Source: Lachnospiraceae bacterium
GTDB taxonomy: Bacteria; Bacillota; Clostridia; Lachnospirales; Lachnospiraceae
Direction of reading: 5' to 3'
NCBI GenBank assembly: GCA_017484135.1
Contig: JAFUTQ010000015.1
Coordinates: forward strand, 1 to 53,256
DNA: 53,256 nucleotides
Shown one piece after another: positions 17,967 to 26,962 of this stretch; position 1 is the stretch's first letter, and every line of letters starts with the position of its first letter. Under the pieces are notes generated by a model. It was not told the origin of the DNA. It searched no databases and saw only the letters and a program-made list of their open reading frames with translations. A program made the position numbers and the translations under genes.

Positions 17967-18143
17967 TTACTTGTTTTCTAATGGCTCCGTATTAACACCA
18001 AAAGTTTCAAGCTGTGCTTTTATAAAGAGTTGTCTGCGCTCTAATATTTTTTTAGGATTGTCTGATTCGAGAGTAATACAATTACGTTCAAATTCATCTA
18101 ATAATTGTTGTATCATCTCTTCCTTTGTCAAAATATCACCCAC
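17967..18143 (-). CDS. Small hypothetical protein (uncertain)
   Basis: 58 residues if started at GTG 18143, with a run of GTG codons just upstream as alternatives. The frame stays open to 18266, but that part covers the promoter of the next gene and is unlikely to be coding. The product is helical and charged (EEMIQQLLDEFERNC, then KKILERRQLFIKAQLETFGV), with no signal peptide. It converges on glgP across a bidirectional terminator. It does not carry the Spo0E SQELD signature. Coding status is plausible but not proven. Confidence 0.4.
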   Translation of the reverse strand: MGDILTKEEMIQQLLDEFERNCITLESDNPKKILERRQLFIKAQLETFGVNTEPLENK

Positions 18144-18224
18144 TTTCACCACCACCCTTATATCAGTGTATATCTGTATTATAAGGGGTTTCTTGTTTTC
18201 TGTAAAGTTTTTTTGCGAATGTTC

Positions 18225-18297
18225 TTGACATGCGCGTTCATAAGATGTAATATATGGTAAGTTCATGAAAAAATAAAAAGGAGAACTTATGAACGCG
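18225..18297 (+). promoter_or_regulatory. SigA promoter with a 12-bp operator-like dyad for the choline locus
   Basis: TTGACA (18225-18230), a 17-base spacer and TAATAT (18248-18253), close to consensus. The spacer contains CGCGTTCATAAG (18233-18244), and its exact reverse complement CTTATGAACGCG (18286-18297) spans the start codon of the downstream gene. The left arm lies upstream of the expected transcription start, so the pair fits an operator for a looped or dimeric repressor better than an RNA hairpin. The gene itself begins with a winged HTH domain. Confidence 0.7.
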
Positions 18298-20052
18298 AAG
18301 ATAGATTATGATATTCTGCAGTATGCATCTGAGCACGACGGTTTTACCCAGCGGGAACTGGCGGATACCCTGGGCTGTGCGCTTGGATCGGTCAATCAGG
18401 GGCTGAGGCGGCTTTGGGAGCAGGAGCTTTTGCACAAAGACGGAAGGCTGACCGAACAGGCAAAAGAACTGCTGGCAGGGCATTCGGTCAAGCGGGCAGT
18501 CATCCTCGCGGCGGGATCGGGAATGCGGATGCTGCCGATTAACCGGGAGCAGTCGAAGGGAATGCTTCAGGTAAGAGGGGAAACTCTGGTGGAGCGTCTC
18601 ATCCGGCAGCTGCATGAGGCGGACATTCACGAAATATACGTCATTGTGGGCTTTATGAAGGAGCAGTATGAGTATCTGATTGACAAGTATCAGGTCGAGC
18701 TGCTGGTAAACCGCGAATATGAAGGAAAGAACAATCTGCACTCACTGGTAAAGGCCGCCGGACATTTGCAGGAGACCTATATCGTACCCTGCGATATCTG
18801 GTGCGAGACAAATCCGTTTCACAAAAGCGAGCTGTATTCCTGGTATCTGGTGCAGACGGAGCGCACAACCCGCAGTGATGTGACGCTGAACCGGAAGGGC
18901 GAACTGGTTCGCGTGGACGTGGCTTCCGAGGGAAACCGGATGGTGGGCATCGCCTATCTGAATCGGGAGGACGGAGCGGAGACGGCAGAGATCTTGCAGA
19001 GCATGGCAAAGGATCCGAAATATGACAACTGCTTTTGGGAGGAGAGCTTATATAAAAAGAATAAAATGCGCATTCTAGGCAGAGTGGACTACCGCAAGAG
19101 CATCTATGAGATCAACACCTATGAGCAGCTCAGACAACTGGATTCCAACTCAATCCATCTGGAATCGGATGTGATTCGGCTGATTGCGGACACCTTTGGG
19201 GTAAAAACCGAAGAAGTTTCCGAGATTACCGTACTGAAAACGGGAATGACAAACCGCTCCTTCCTGTTTACCTCCAAAGGGAAAAAATACATCATGCGGA
19301 TCCCGGGAGAGGGGACGGATCAGATGGTCAACCGAAAGCAGGAATATCAGGTGTATCAGGCAATCCGCGATGCGCATATCTGTGACGACATCTGCTACAT
19401 CAACCCGGAAAACGGATATAAAATCACAGAATTTCTGGAGCATGCAAGAACCTGTGACAGTGAAAACCCGGACGAGGTGGCAGCATGTATGCGGGTGCTT
19501 CGGGAATTTCATGAGAAAAAACTGCGCGTAGATCACAGCTTTGATTTGTTTGAACAGCTCCTCTTTTATGAAAGCCTGTGGGAAGGAGAACCCTCTGTTT
19601 ACCGGGATTACGAGGAGACAAAGGCAAATGTCATGAGCCTGAAAGCCTATATTGACAGTCAAAAAAAGGAGTATTGTCTGACGCATATTGATGCGAACCC
19701 GGATAATTTTCTGATCTCGGAGCAGGGAATCCGGCTGATCGACTGGGAATACGCCGGGATGCAGGATCCGCATGTGGACATTGCGATGTTTGCGATCTAT
19801 TCCCTGTATGACAGAGAATGGGTGGAGAAGCTGATTGATCTGTATTTCCCTGAGGGCTGCAGCTTATCGGTGCGGAAAAAAATCTATTGCTACATGGCTG
19901 TGGGAGGGCTGCTCTGGAGCAATTGGTGCGAGTACAAGCGGCGGCTGGGAATTGAGTTCGGAGAGTACAGTCTCAGACAGTATCGATACGCCAAGGAATA
20001 TTACCGGATTTTCAGAGAGTTGGAAAATGAGGGGGGCGGGAAGGATGCATAG
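18289..20052 (+). CDS. HTH / nucleotidyltransferase / choline kinase fusion (LicA-like)
   Basis: 587 residues with three parts. Residues 1-63 form a winged HTH (QRELADTLGCALGSVNQGLR). Residues 67-285 form a nucleotidyltransferase (AVILAAGSGMRM), but the usual PKPL is replaced by SKGML. Residues 300-585 form a choline/ethanolamine kinase with HIDANPDN (catalytic Asp468) and LIDWEYAG (metal Asp485). Expected role: phosphorylation of choline (LicA), perhaps with CMP activation, coupled to self-regulation through the HTH. It overlaps licC by 8 bases. The degenerate PKPL motif suggests an altered or weak transferase, since a canonical LicC follows. Confidence 0.85.
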   Translation: MNAKIDYDILQYASEHDGFTQRELADTLGCALGSVNQGLRRLWEQELLHKDGRLTEQAKELLAGHSVKRAVILAAGSGMRMLPINREQSKGMLQVRGETLVERLIRQLHEADIHEIYVIVGFMKEQYEYLIDKYQVELLVNREYEGKNNLHSLVKAAGHLQETYIVPCDIWCETNPFHKSELYSWYLVQTERTTRSDVTLNRKGELVRVDVASEGNRMVGIAYLNREDGAETAEILQSMAKDPKYDNCFWEESLYKKNKMRILGRVDYRKSIYEINTYEQLRQLDSNSIHLESDVIRLIADTFGVKTEEVSEITVLKTGMTNRSFLFTSKGKKYIMRIPGEGTDQMVNRKQEYQVYQAIRDAHICDDICYINPENGYKITEFLEHARTCDSENPDEVAACMRVLREFHEKKLRVDHSFDLFEQLLFYESLWEGEPSVYRDYEETKANVMSLKAYIDSQKKEYCLTHIDANPDNFLISEQGIRLIDWEYAGMQDPHVDIAMFAIYSLYDREWVEKLIDLYFPEGCSLSVRKKIYCYMAVGGLLWSNWCEYKRRLGIEFGEYSLRQYRYAKEYYRIFRELENEGGGKDA

Positions 20053-20758
20053 AGCGAAACGGGCAGTGATTATGGCCGCAGGCATGGGAAACCGGATGCG
20101 GCCTGTGACACTGGAAACACCCAAGCCGCTGGTAAAGGTACGGGGCAGACGGATGATTGATACCATGCTTGACGGGCTGCATGCGCAGGGAATCACGGAA
20201 ATTTATGTGGTAATCGGATATCAGAAAGAGAAATTTTCGCAGCTGAAGGCGGATTATCCGGATATTACGCTGATAGAAAATCCCTATTATGAAACCTGCA
20301 ACAATATTTCCTCCCTTTATGTGGCGCGGGAGCATATTGAGGATGCCATCATTGCGGATGGCGACCAGATTCTGTATCATCCGGAAATTCTTGCACCGGA
20401 GTTTGAACGTTCTGGTTACTGCTGCCGCCGGATCAAGGAACCTACGGAGGAATGGCTGCTCACGGTCGAGGACGGCATTGTGACAAAATGCAGCCGCAGC
20501 GGAGGACAGGACGGCTGGCAGCTATACAGCGTCTCCTTTTGGAGTGCGGAGGATGGCAGACGGTTGAAGGGACATCTGGAACGGGAATTTGAGGAAAAGA
20601 AGCATCGGGATATTTTTTGGGATGACATTGCGCTGTTTTGTTATCCCAAGGAGTATCAGCTGGGCATTCGCCCGATTGAAAAGGAAGATTTGCTCGAGAT
20701 TGATGATCTCGCAGAACTGGCAGCTTTGGATGAACGTTACAGGAAGTATATCGGCTAG
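20045..20758 (+). CDS. licC: CTP:phosphocholine cytidylyltransferase
   Basis: 237 residues from ATG 20045, inside the end of the previous gene. The nucleotidyltransferase signature AVIMAAGMGNRMRPVT...TPKPLVKV is intact (residues 7-32). Metal and substrate residues lie in IEDAIIADGDQILY. LicC makes CDP-choline from phosphocholine in the cytosol. The neighbours are the kinase fusion upstream and a BCCT transporter 28 bases downstream, forming an uptake and activation operon. A sugar-nucleotide role is possible from the fold alone, but context favours choline. Confidence 0.85.
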   Translation: MHRAKRAVIMAAGMGNRMRPVTLETPKPLVKVRGRRMIDTMLDGLHAQGITEIYVVIGYQKEKFSQLKADYPDITLIENPYYETCNNISSLYVAREHIEDAIIADGDQILYHPEILAPEFERSGYCCRRIKEPTEEWLLTVEDGIVTKCSRSGGQDGWQLYSVSFWSAEDGRRLKGHLEREFEEKKHRDIFWDDIALFCYPKEYQLGIRPIEKEDLLEIDDLAELAALDERYRKYIG

Positions 20759-20786
20759 ACATTTTGAAGAAAAGAGGATTGTTTCT

Positions 20787-22334
20787 ATGGAAAAGGAAAA
20801 GAAAAAAGAAAAAGTAAATTTAAAAGAGCAGATTGCTTGGAGTACAACGCTGATTCCGCTGGCGGGTATCCTTTTGCTCGGGGTGCTGTTTATGGTATTT
20901 CCGGATGGGTCAAAACATGTGCTGGAGGTTGTGCGCAGTTTTCTGGGGGATCAGATCGGCATTTATTATCTTCTGATCGGTTTGGGGTTTCTGATCTGTT
21001 CGATTTACATGGGGCTGTCAAGGTTTGGAAAAATCAAGCTGGGAAATCTTGAAAAACCTCAGTACTCCAATTTTACCTGGGGAACGATGATTTTTACCTC
21101 CACCATGGCGGCAGATATTTTGTTTTACTCCCTCTGTGAGTGGGCATTGTATGCGGCAGATCCGCATATAGATGACATGGGAGGCATCGAGCAGTGGGCA
21201 TCGGTCTATCCGTTGTTTCACTGGGGACCGATTCCGTGGAGCTTTTATATTGTGCTTGCTGTTGCCTTTGGGTTCATGCTGCATGTACGCGGCAGGAAGC
21301 GTCAGAAATTTTCCGAGGCGTGCCGTCCGGTTCTGGGAAAGCATGTAGACGGTGTGTGGGGAAAGGTGATTGATCTGATTGCAGTGTTTGCATTGCTGGC
21401 CGGAACAGCAACTACCTTCTCTCTGGCAACACCGCTGCTGGGGGAGGCGCTGAGCAGTGTATTCGGTTTTTCTGCAAGCATTACCCTGTCCATCTGCATT
21501 TTGATTCTGATCGCCGTGGTATATACGCTGACGGTGTGGTTTGGGATGAAAGGAATCTCCAAGCTGGCTACCTTCTGTACGTATTTTTTCTTTGCACTGC
21601 TGATCTATATTCTGGTAGGCGGTGGGGAGACCCGTTATATTTTAGAAACAGGATTGAGCTCGATTGGAAAACTGACACAGAATTTCATCGGGCTTGCGAC
21701 CTGGAGTGATCCGCTCCGCAAATCGACGTTTGCACAGGACTGGACGATTTACTATTGGGCTTACTGGATGGTATGGTGTGTGGCAACCCCGTTCTTCATC
21801 GGAACGATCAGCAAGGGAAGAACCATTCGAAACACGGTCTTTGGCGGATATTTCTGGGGATTGGCCGGGACGTTTACTTCCTTTATCATTTTAGGAAATT
21901 ACGGGCTTGCCAAGCAGCTGAAGGGCGAGCTGGATACCCTGGGATTTATCGCGGACGGAGGCACTCTGCAGCAGGCAATTGTGAAAATCTTTGGCACGCT
22001 GCCCCTGCCATGGCTGGGACTGCTTTTGCTGGCCATCACCATGATTGCCTTTTATTCCACCACCTTTGATGCGCTGACGATGGTAGTTTCTTCTTATTCT
22101 TATAAGGAGCTTCCGGCGGATCAGGAGCCGGATAAGCGCATCCGTACCTTCTGGGCAGTGCTGTTCATCATTCTGCCGATTGCGCTGATTTTCTCGGAGA
22201 ATACGATGACCAGCCTGCAGTCGGTGTCCATAATTGCGGCATTTCCGGTGGGAATCATTATCATTACCATTGCCGCCAGCTTCTTTAAGGACGCGGGCGC
22301 GTATCTGAAGGAGCAGGAGAAGGAGAAGAAGTAA
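20787..22334 (+). CDS. BCCT-family choline/betaine/carnitine transporter
   Basis: 515 residues from ATG 20787 (AGAGGA 9 bases upstream), with about 12 membrane helices. The BCCT signature is seen at FAQDWTIYYWAYWMVWC followed by PFFIGTISKGRTIR. The charged N-terminus (EKEKKKEKVNLKEQ) and the Lys/Glu-rich C-terminus are cytoplasmic. It presumably imports choline for the LicA/LicC enzymes encoded just upstream, taking the place of LicB in Streptococcus pneumoniae. Substrate choice among betaine, carnitine and choline is inferred from context. Confidence 0.88.
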   Translation: MEKEKKKEKVNLKEQIAWSTTLIPLAGILLLGVLFMVFPDGSKHVLEVVRSFLGDQIGIYYLLIGLGFLICSIYMGLSRFGKIKLGNLEKPQYSNFTWGTMIFTSTMAADILFYSLCEWALYAADPHIDDMGGIEQWASVYPLFHWGPIPWSFYIVLAVAFGFMLHVRGRKRQKFSEACRPVLGKHVDGVWGKVIDLIAVFALLAGTATTFSLATPLLGEALSSVFGFSASITLSICILILIAVVYTLTVWFGMKGISKLATFCTYFFFALLIYILVGGGETRYILETGLSSIGKLTQNFIGLATWSDPLRKSTFAQDWTIYYWAYWMVWCVATPFFIGTISKGRTIRNTVFGGYFWGLAGTFTSFIILGNYGLAKQLKGELDTLGFIADGGTLQQAIVKIFGTLPLPWLGLLLLAITMIAFYSTTFDALTMVVSSYSYKELPADQEPDKRIRTFWAVLFIILPIALIFSENTMTSLQSVSIIAAFPVGIIIITIAASFFKDAGAYLKEQEKEKK

Positions 22335-22376
22335 CGGGTAACACACAGGAGATTGATGGAAAAGCAGTGCCCATAG

Positions 22377-22406
22377 TTGACAATAAAGCCGTGTGAAACG
22401 TATAAT
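22377..22406 (+). promoter_or_regulatory. SigA promoter of the glucosaminidase gene
   Basis: TTGACA (22377-22382), an 18-base spacer and TATAAT (22401-22406), both perfect hexamers. The leader of about 65 bases contains a GCTCGCC...GGCGGGC hairpin. Confidence 0.75.
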
Positions 22407-22476
22407 AAACCCAACAGGCTCGCCTTTCGTGAAGTGAAATGTTGCTTGGCGGGCTCCGAAAAAGGAATGTGATGCA

Positions 22477-24633
22477 ATGAAGAGGAAGCTTGAAAAACGA
22501 ATGATAGCAGGATTTCTTGCGGCACTCCTGGTGGTGAGCGGGATATCGTTAAACACGGCATATGAGGTCTATGCAGCCACAGTGACGGTCGGCACGGTCA
22601 ATGTGAGTGCAGGCACATTAAATATCCGCAGCGGACCCGGCACAAATTATGGAAAGCTGGGTGAGCTGGTGAAAGGGGATCAGGTTACGATCCTCGGCGA
22701 GGTAAATGGCTGGTATCAGATTTCCCATAGTTCGGGATCCGCATATGTCTCGAAACGCTATATCACAAACGTACATATGGTAGAGCAGGATGTCAGCTAT
22801 ATTGATGAGCTGACCGGTATGGGCTTTCCGATCAGCTATGCCGATTCACTGGTAACTCTGCACAGCCAGTATCCCAACTGGACCTTTAAGCCCATTTCGA
22901 CAGGGCTGGACTGGAACACCGTCCTTGACAAAGAAAGCGCAGTGGGCGTGAATCTGGTGCCCAGCGGGAATGACGATGCGCAGAAATCCACGGCTTCCGG
23001 AGCTTATGATTGGACGACAAACCGTTGGACAGGCTATGACGGTGCGAGCTGGGTATGTGCATCCCGGGAGATGGTAGCATACTGTATGGATCCGCGAAAT
23101 TTTTTGAATGCGTCATCCATTTTCCAATTTGCCACAAATGAATACGAGGAGTCCCAGACAAGGGCAGGGGTTTCCGCAATGCTGGAAGGCAGCTTTATGG
23201 CCGGGGCATATACGGACGCGGACGGAGCAGAGAGGAACTATCCCGATGACTTTGTGGCCATTGGGTCGACACTGAATGTGAATCCCTATCATCTGGCGGC
23301 CCGCTGTCTTCAGGAGCAGGGGAAAAGCGGAACCAGCGACTCCATCTCCGGAACGGCTGTCGGTTATGAGGGGTATTACAATTATTTTAACATTCATGCA
23401 TATCCTGCCAATGGACTGACCTCGGTACAGAATGGACTGCTCTATGCCAAAGAACAGGGTTGGACCACCAGATATCAGTCTGTGTATGGCGGAGCGGCTA
23501 CCTTGTCGGATGGCTATGTGGCAAAAGGGCAGAATACGATTTATTTTGAAAAATTCAACGTTGTAAACACGACTTCCGGCTTGTACAACCATCAGTACAT
23601 GACCAATGTGCTGGCCGCGATCAATGAAGGTGCGAATATGAAGAAGGCATATACAGACAATGATGCCGCGGTCACATTCTGGATACCGGTTTATGAGAAT
23701 ATGCCTGCGTCTGCCTGTGTCATGCCGAGCGGGGGCAATCCCAACAACTGGCTGAGCAGTCTGAGTGTGGAGGGATATACGATTACACCGGCATTCAACG
23801 GCGCTGTGCTTGATTATTCCATTGTGGTGGCAGAGGGGGTATCTTCCCTGAGGGTTGCCGGAACGCCGGTTGCATCTACGTCGAGTGTGGCAGGAGGAGG
23901 AGAGATTCCGATCGTGTCCGGGCAAAGTGAGATCCGGCTTGTCTGTACGGCACAGAACCAGACAAGCAGAACCTACACGCTGCATGTGACCAAAGGAAAT
24001 CTGCCGGATGCACAGCAGCCATCGACAGTGCCGGAACAGAATCATTCTTCCGGAGAGGATGCAAAGACGGGAGCATGGATCAAACAAAGCGGCAAATGGT
24101 ATTTTTGCTATGATGACGGCACCTATGCCACCGGATGGCTGAACGATGGGGGAACATGGTACTATCTTCTTTCGGATGGAAGCATGCAGACCGGCTGGCT
24201 GTCTGCAGGGGGACAATGGTATTATCTGGCAGCGAGCGGTGCGATGCAGACCGGCTGGGTAAAGAGCAACAGCAAGTGGTATTATATGATGCCGGACGGA
24301 GCGATGGGAATCGGCTGGCAGTCCATCAATGGAAAATGGTACTATTTTGATACGACCGGAGACGGCAGGATGCTGTATGGCTGGCAGTTCATTCATAATC
24401 AATGGTATTATCTGAGCAGCAGTTCCGCAGACGGAGCGATGAAAATCGGCTGGATAAAGGTGGGCGGTCGGTGGTACTACATGGGATCCGCTGAGGACGG
24501 TGCGATGAAGACCGGCTGGCAGTACATTGACGGAAAGTGGTATTATCTGTATGACAGCGGAGCGATGGCATACAGCACATGGATTGGAAATTACTATGTG
24601 AACAGCTCCGGTGCATGGAGCAGATCCCGTTAA
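22477..24633 (+). CDS. Choline-binding cell-wall hydrolase: SH3, glucosaminidase-like, cadherin-like and choline-binding repeats
   Basis: 718 residues. A signal peptide covers about residues 1-34. A bacterial SH3 domain covers 38-98 (GTLNIRSGPGTNYGKLGELV), and a beta-N-acetylglucosaminidase-like domain about 105-395 (VCASREMVAYCMDPRNFLNA). A cadherin-like beta-sandwich covers 425-507. The C-terminus holds about nine choline-binding repeats of the form GWxxxxGxWYYxxxxGxMxTGW. It should be secreted and held on phosphocholine-bearing wall polymers, cutting peptidoglycan during separation or remodelling. The gene has its own promoter. The catalytic assignment rests on resemblance to the glucosaminidase family. 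Confidence 0.85.
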   Translation: MKRKLEKRMIAGFLAALLVVSGISLNTAYEVYAATVTVGTVNVSAGTLNIRSGPGTNYGKLGELVKGDQVTILGEVNGWYQISHSSGSAYVSKRYITNVHMVEQDVSYIDELTGMGFPISYADSLVTLHSQYPNWTFKPISTGLDWNTVLDKESAVGVNLVPSGNDDAQKSTASGAYDWTTNRWTGYDGASWVCASREMVAYCMDPRNFLNASSIFQFATNEYEESQTRAGVSAMLEGSFMAGAYTDADGAERNYPDDFVAIGSTLNVNPYHLAARCLQEQGKSGTSDSISGTAVGYEGYYNYFNIHAYPANGLTSVQNGLLYAKEQGWTTRYQSVYGGAATLSDGYVAKGQNTIYFEKFNVVNTTSGLYNHQYMTNVLAAINEGANMKKAYTDNDAAVTFWIPVYENMPASACVMPSGGNPNNWLSSLSVEGYTITPAFNGAVLDYSIVVAEGVSSLRVAGTPVASTSSVAGGGEIPIVSGQSEIRLVCTAQNQTSRTYTLHVTKGNLPDAQQPSTVPEQNHSSGEDAKTGAWIKQSGKWYFCYDDGTYATGWLNDGGTWYYLLSDGSMQTGWLSAGGQWYYLAASGAMQTGWVKSNSKWYYMMPDGAMGIGWQSINGKWYYFDTTGDGRMLYGWQFIHNQWYYLSSSSADGAMKIGWIKVGGRWYYMGSAEDGAMKTGWQYIDGKWYYLYDSGAMAYSTWIGNYYVNSSGAWSRSR

Positions 24634-24641
24634 ATTGGAAC

Positions 24642-24706
24642 TTGCACGAAATGTCGAATTATGTTACAATAGCAAAGTATTTGGGTGGATGGTAAAATCA
24701 TCCACC
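24642..24706 (+). promoter_or_regulatory. SigA promoter and leader hairpin of the GH25 muramidase gene
   Basis: TTGCAC (24642-24647), a 17-base spacer and TACAAT (24665-24670). In the leader, GGTGGAT (24685-24691) pairs with ATCCACC (24700-24706) and is followed by TAAATTTTT, which looks like a weak attenuator. Confidence 0.6.
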
Positions 24707-24747
24707 TAAATTTTTGCAATTTGGGAATATCTGAGAAAGGAAAAACA

Positions 24748-26766
24748 ATGAAAAGACATTTCAAAACAGCCGTGCTGCTGACATCTGTGTTTTTGGCAGT
24801 TACGGGCACAGTAATACATACGCAGGCTGCTTCCGGGGAATGGAGGCAGAGTGAAGACGGAAAATTCTGGTATGAGTATTCGGATGGCACTTATGCCAGG
24901 AACGGCTGGGTAAGCATCGGGGACAACTGGTATTATTTTAATGCGGAGGGGTATGTAAGAATCGGCTGGATTTCTCTTGGAAGCAACTGGTACTATACGG
25001 ATTCTTCAGGGGCTATGCAGACCGGAGTACAGGAAATTGATGGGGAGACCTATCTGTTTGCAGAGTCGGGAGAGATGCTGACAAGCTGGCAGAAGACCGG
25101 AGGCGCGTGGCATTATTTTCGGGCGAGTGATGAGGATGGTCCGATTGGTTCGATGATGAAGGACAATCCGTATGAGCAGGGAATTGTCAAGTATGGCATT
25201 GATGTCTCGAAATATCAGGCTGATATTGATTGGCAGCAGGTCAAAGACTTCGGCATCGAATTTACGATCATTCGTATCGGACATGGAGAGCGGACGCTTG
25301 ATACCAAATTCCAGCAGAATATGACAAGGGTTAATCAGCTTGGGATTCCGGCGGGTGTATATTTTTACAGTACGGCGAAGGATCCTGCACAGGCGGTGCT
25401 GGATGCCCAGTGGGTAATCGACAATCTGAATGGATATACGATCTCATACCCGGTGGTCATAGATATGGAGGACAGCAGCCAGTCTTCTGTCCTGACGAAA
25501 GCGCAGATTACGGGCATTGCTACGGCATATTGCGATGAGATCCGCAAGGCGGGATATACGCCCATGATTTATTGCAATGAGAACTGGGCCAAGAACTACC
25601 TGGATTTGGATGTGGCAACCGGAGTCAAAAGATGGATTGCACGTTACAATTATAAATATGATCCCGATTATCCCCGTGACATCTGGCAGTGCTCCAGCAA
25701 AGGGCGTATCGCCGGAATCCAGGGGAATGTGGATATCGACTTTGCCTATACGGATTTTACCCAGCTCATTACGCCGCGTACCGGAGCGGCTGCGTCCTAT
25801 GTCAAGAGCGTTGGGGTCTGGCGCTATGACAATGGCGGAACCTGGTATCAGTATCTTGCGGGAGGATATCCGAAAAACGAGTGGGCAGAGATCGACGGAA
25901 AATGGTATTGGTTTGATGCGAAGGGATATCTGGGAACCGTCAGCGGCTGGTATGAGCTGGGCGGCGAATGGTATTATTATAATACAGATGGTACGCCGGC
26001 AAACGGCTGGGTAGCGGCAGGCAGCAAATGGTACTATCTCGATCAGAACGGAAAGATGTCCACCGGCTGGGTCAATGATAACGGAACATGGTACTACATG
26101 GATTCCCAGGGGAATATGACGACCGGCTGGAAAAGCATAAACGGAACGTGGTATTATTTCTACAGCAACGGAAAGATGGGCACCGGGTGGCTGAAGAGTG
26201 GTCAGAACTGGTATTATCTGGGAGAAAGCTGGCAAGGTGCCGTGCAGACCGGCTGGCAGCAGATCAACGGTCAATGGTATTATTTTGATACAACCGGAGA
26301 CGGAAAGATGCTCTATGGCTGGCAGAAGATCAATGACCAGTGGTACTATCTGGGCAGCAGTGCAGCAGACGGAGTGATGAGGACCGGCTGGATCAAGAGT
26401 AACGGCAAATGGTACTATCTGGGAGAAAGCTGGCAAGGTGCCGTGCAGACTGGCTGGCAGCAGATCAACAGTCAATGGTATTATTTTGATACGACCGGAG
26501 ACGGAAGGATGCTCTATGGCTGGCAGAAGATCAATGACCAGTGGTACTATTTTGGCAGCAGTGTAGCAGACGGAGTGATGAAGACCGGCTGGATCAAGAG
26601 CAATGGAAAATGGTATTATATGGGAGAAAATGGGGACGGAGCAATGAAAACGGGCTGGCAGATCGTGGACGGAACGTGGTATTATTTCAATCCGAGTGGA
26701 GCAATGGCGGTAAATACATGGATCGGAAATGACTATGTGGGTGCGTCCGGTGCGTGGGGGAGATGA
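24748..26766 (+). CDS. Choline-binding GH25 muramidase (lysozyme)
   Basis: 672 residues from ATG 24748 (GAAAGGAAAAACA upstream). A signal peptide covers about 1-28. About four choline-binding repeats come before the catalytic domain. The GH25 domain (about 150-350) has YGIDVSKYQADIDW and the acid pair in PVVIDMEDSSQ. A long C-terminal array of about twelve repeats follows. It cleaves the MurNAc-GlcNAc bond in peptidoglycan while bound to phosphocholine. The array contains a near-identical 201-bp tandem duplication (26218-26418 and 26419-26619), so its length may vary between strains. Confidence 0.92.
   Translation: MKRHFKTAVLLTSVFLAVTGTVIHTQAASGEWRQSEDGKFWYEYSDGTYARNGWVSIGDNWYYFNAEGYVRIGWISLGSNWYYTDSSGAMQTGVQEIDGETYLFAESGEMLTSWQKTGGAWHYFRASDEDGPIGSMMKDNPYEQGIVKYGIDVSKYQADIDWQQVKDFGIEFTIIRIGHGERTLDTKFQQNMTRVNQLGIPAGVYFYSTAKDPAQAVLDAQWVIDNLNGYTISYPVVIDMEDSSQSSVLTKAQITGIATAYCDEIRKAGYTPMIYCNENWAKNYLDLDVATGVKRWIARYNYKYDPDYPRDIWQCSSKGRIAGIQGNVDIDFAYTDFTQLITPRTGAAASYVKSVGVWRYDNGGTWYQYLAGGYPKNEWAEIDGKWYWFDAKGYLGTVSGWYELGGEWYYYNTDGTPANGWVAAGSKWYYLDQNGKMSTGWVNDNGTWYYMDSQGNMTTGWKSINGTWYYFYSNGKMGTGWLKSGQNWYYLGESWQGAVQTGWQQINGQWYYFDTTGDGKMLYGWQKINDQWYYLGSSAADGVMRTGWIKSNGKWYYLGESWQGAVQTGWQQINSQWYYFDTTGDGRMLYGWQKINDQWYYFGSSVADGVMKTGWIKSNGKWYYMGENGDGAMKTGWQIVDGTWYYFNPSGAMAVNTWIGNDYVGASGAWGR
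26218..26619 (+). repeat. 201-bp tandem duplication within the choline-binding array
   Basis: Two adjacent 201-base units (67 codons) begin with ctgggagaaagctggcaagg and differ at only a small number of positions, e.g. AACGGTCAA versus AACAGTCAA. They encode about three choline-binding repeats each. Confidence 0.85.
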
Positions 26767-26790
26767 TGATTTGAAGAACCGGAGTGCAAT

Positions 26791-26961
26791 GGGGCTGTGA
26801 GGGAGTTTTCGGAGTCATAGGTCATGCCGACGTAGTCGGCATTGACCTTTTGCACAAGAAACTGCGGAGGAAAGCTAGCTTTCCTCCGCGGTTTTTTGCG
26901 CAAAGGGTTCACATCATTTCATGATGTGAACCTATGACTCCGAAAACTCCCGCATAGCCCC
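26791..26961. repeat. Cloverleaf palindrome, copy 1 (also terminator region)
   Basis: Outer arms of 31 bp, 26791-26821 and 26931-26961, match with two mismatches (ggggctgtgagggagttttc side). Three inner hairpins follow: TGCCGAC/GTCGGCA (26825-26841); a long one at 26848-26904 with centre AAAGCTAGCTTT and the base TTTTGCACAAGAAA; and GGTTCACATCAT/ATGATGTGAACC (26906-26932). The right arm stops one base before the stop codon of the flippase gene. It sits between convergent genes, so it also serves as a bidirectional terminator. The core matches 34409-34515 in reverse orientation, but the arms do not. Confidence 0.85.
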
Positions 26962-26962
26962 G

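Noticed and set aside
17967-18266. Full-length 99-residue reading of the small minus-strand ORF
   Set aside because: Its first 41 codons run through the promoter and operator region of the choline locus; the shorter form from about 18143 is more likely.
23113-24402. 429-residue minus-strand ORF inside the glucosaminidase gene
   Set aside because: Artefact of the repetitive choline-binding coding region; no family resemblance or ribosome site.
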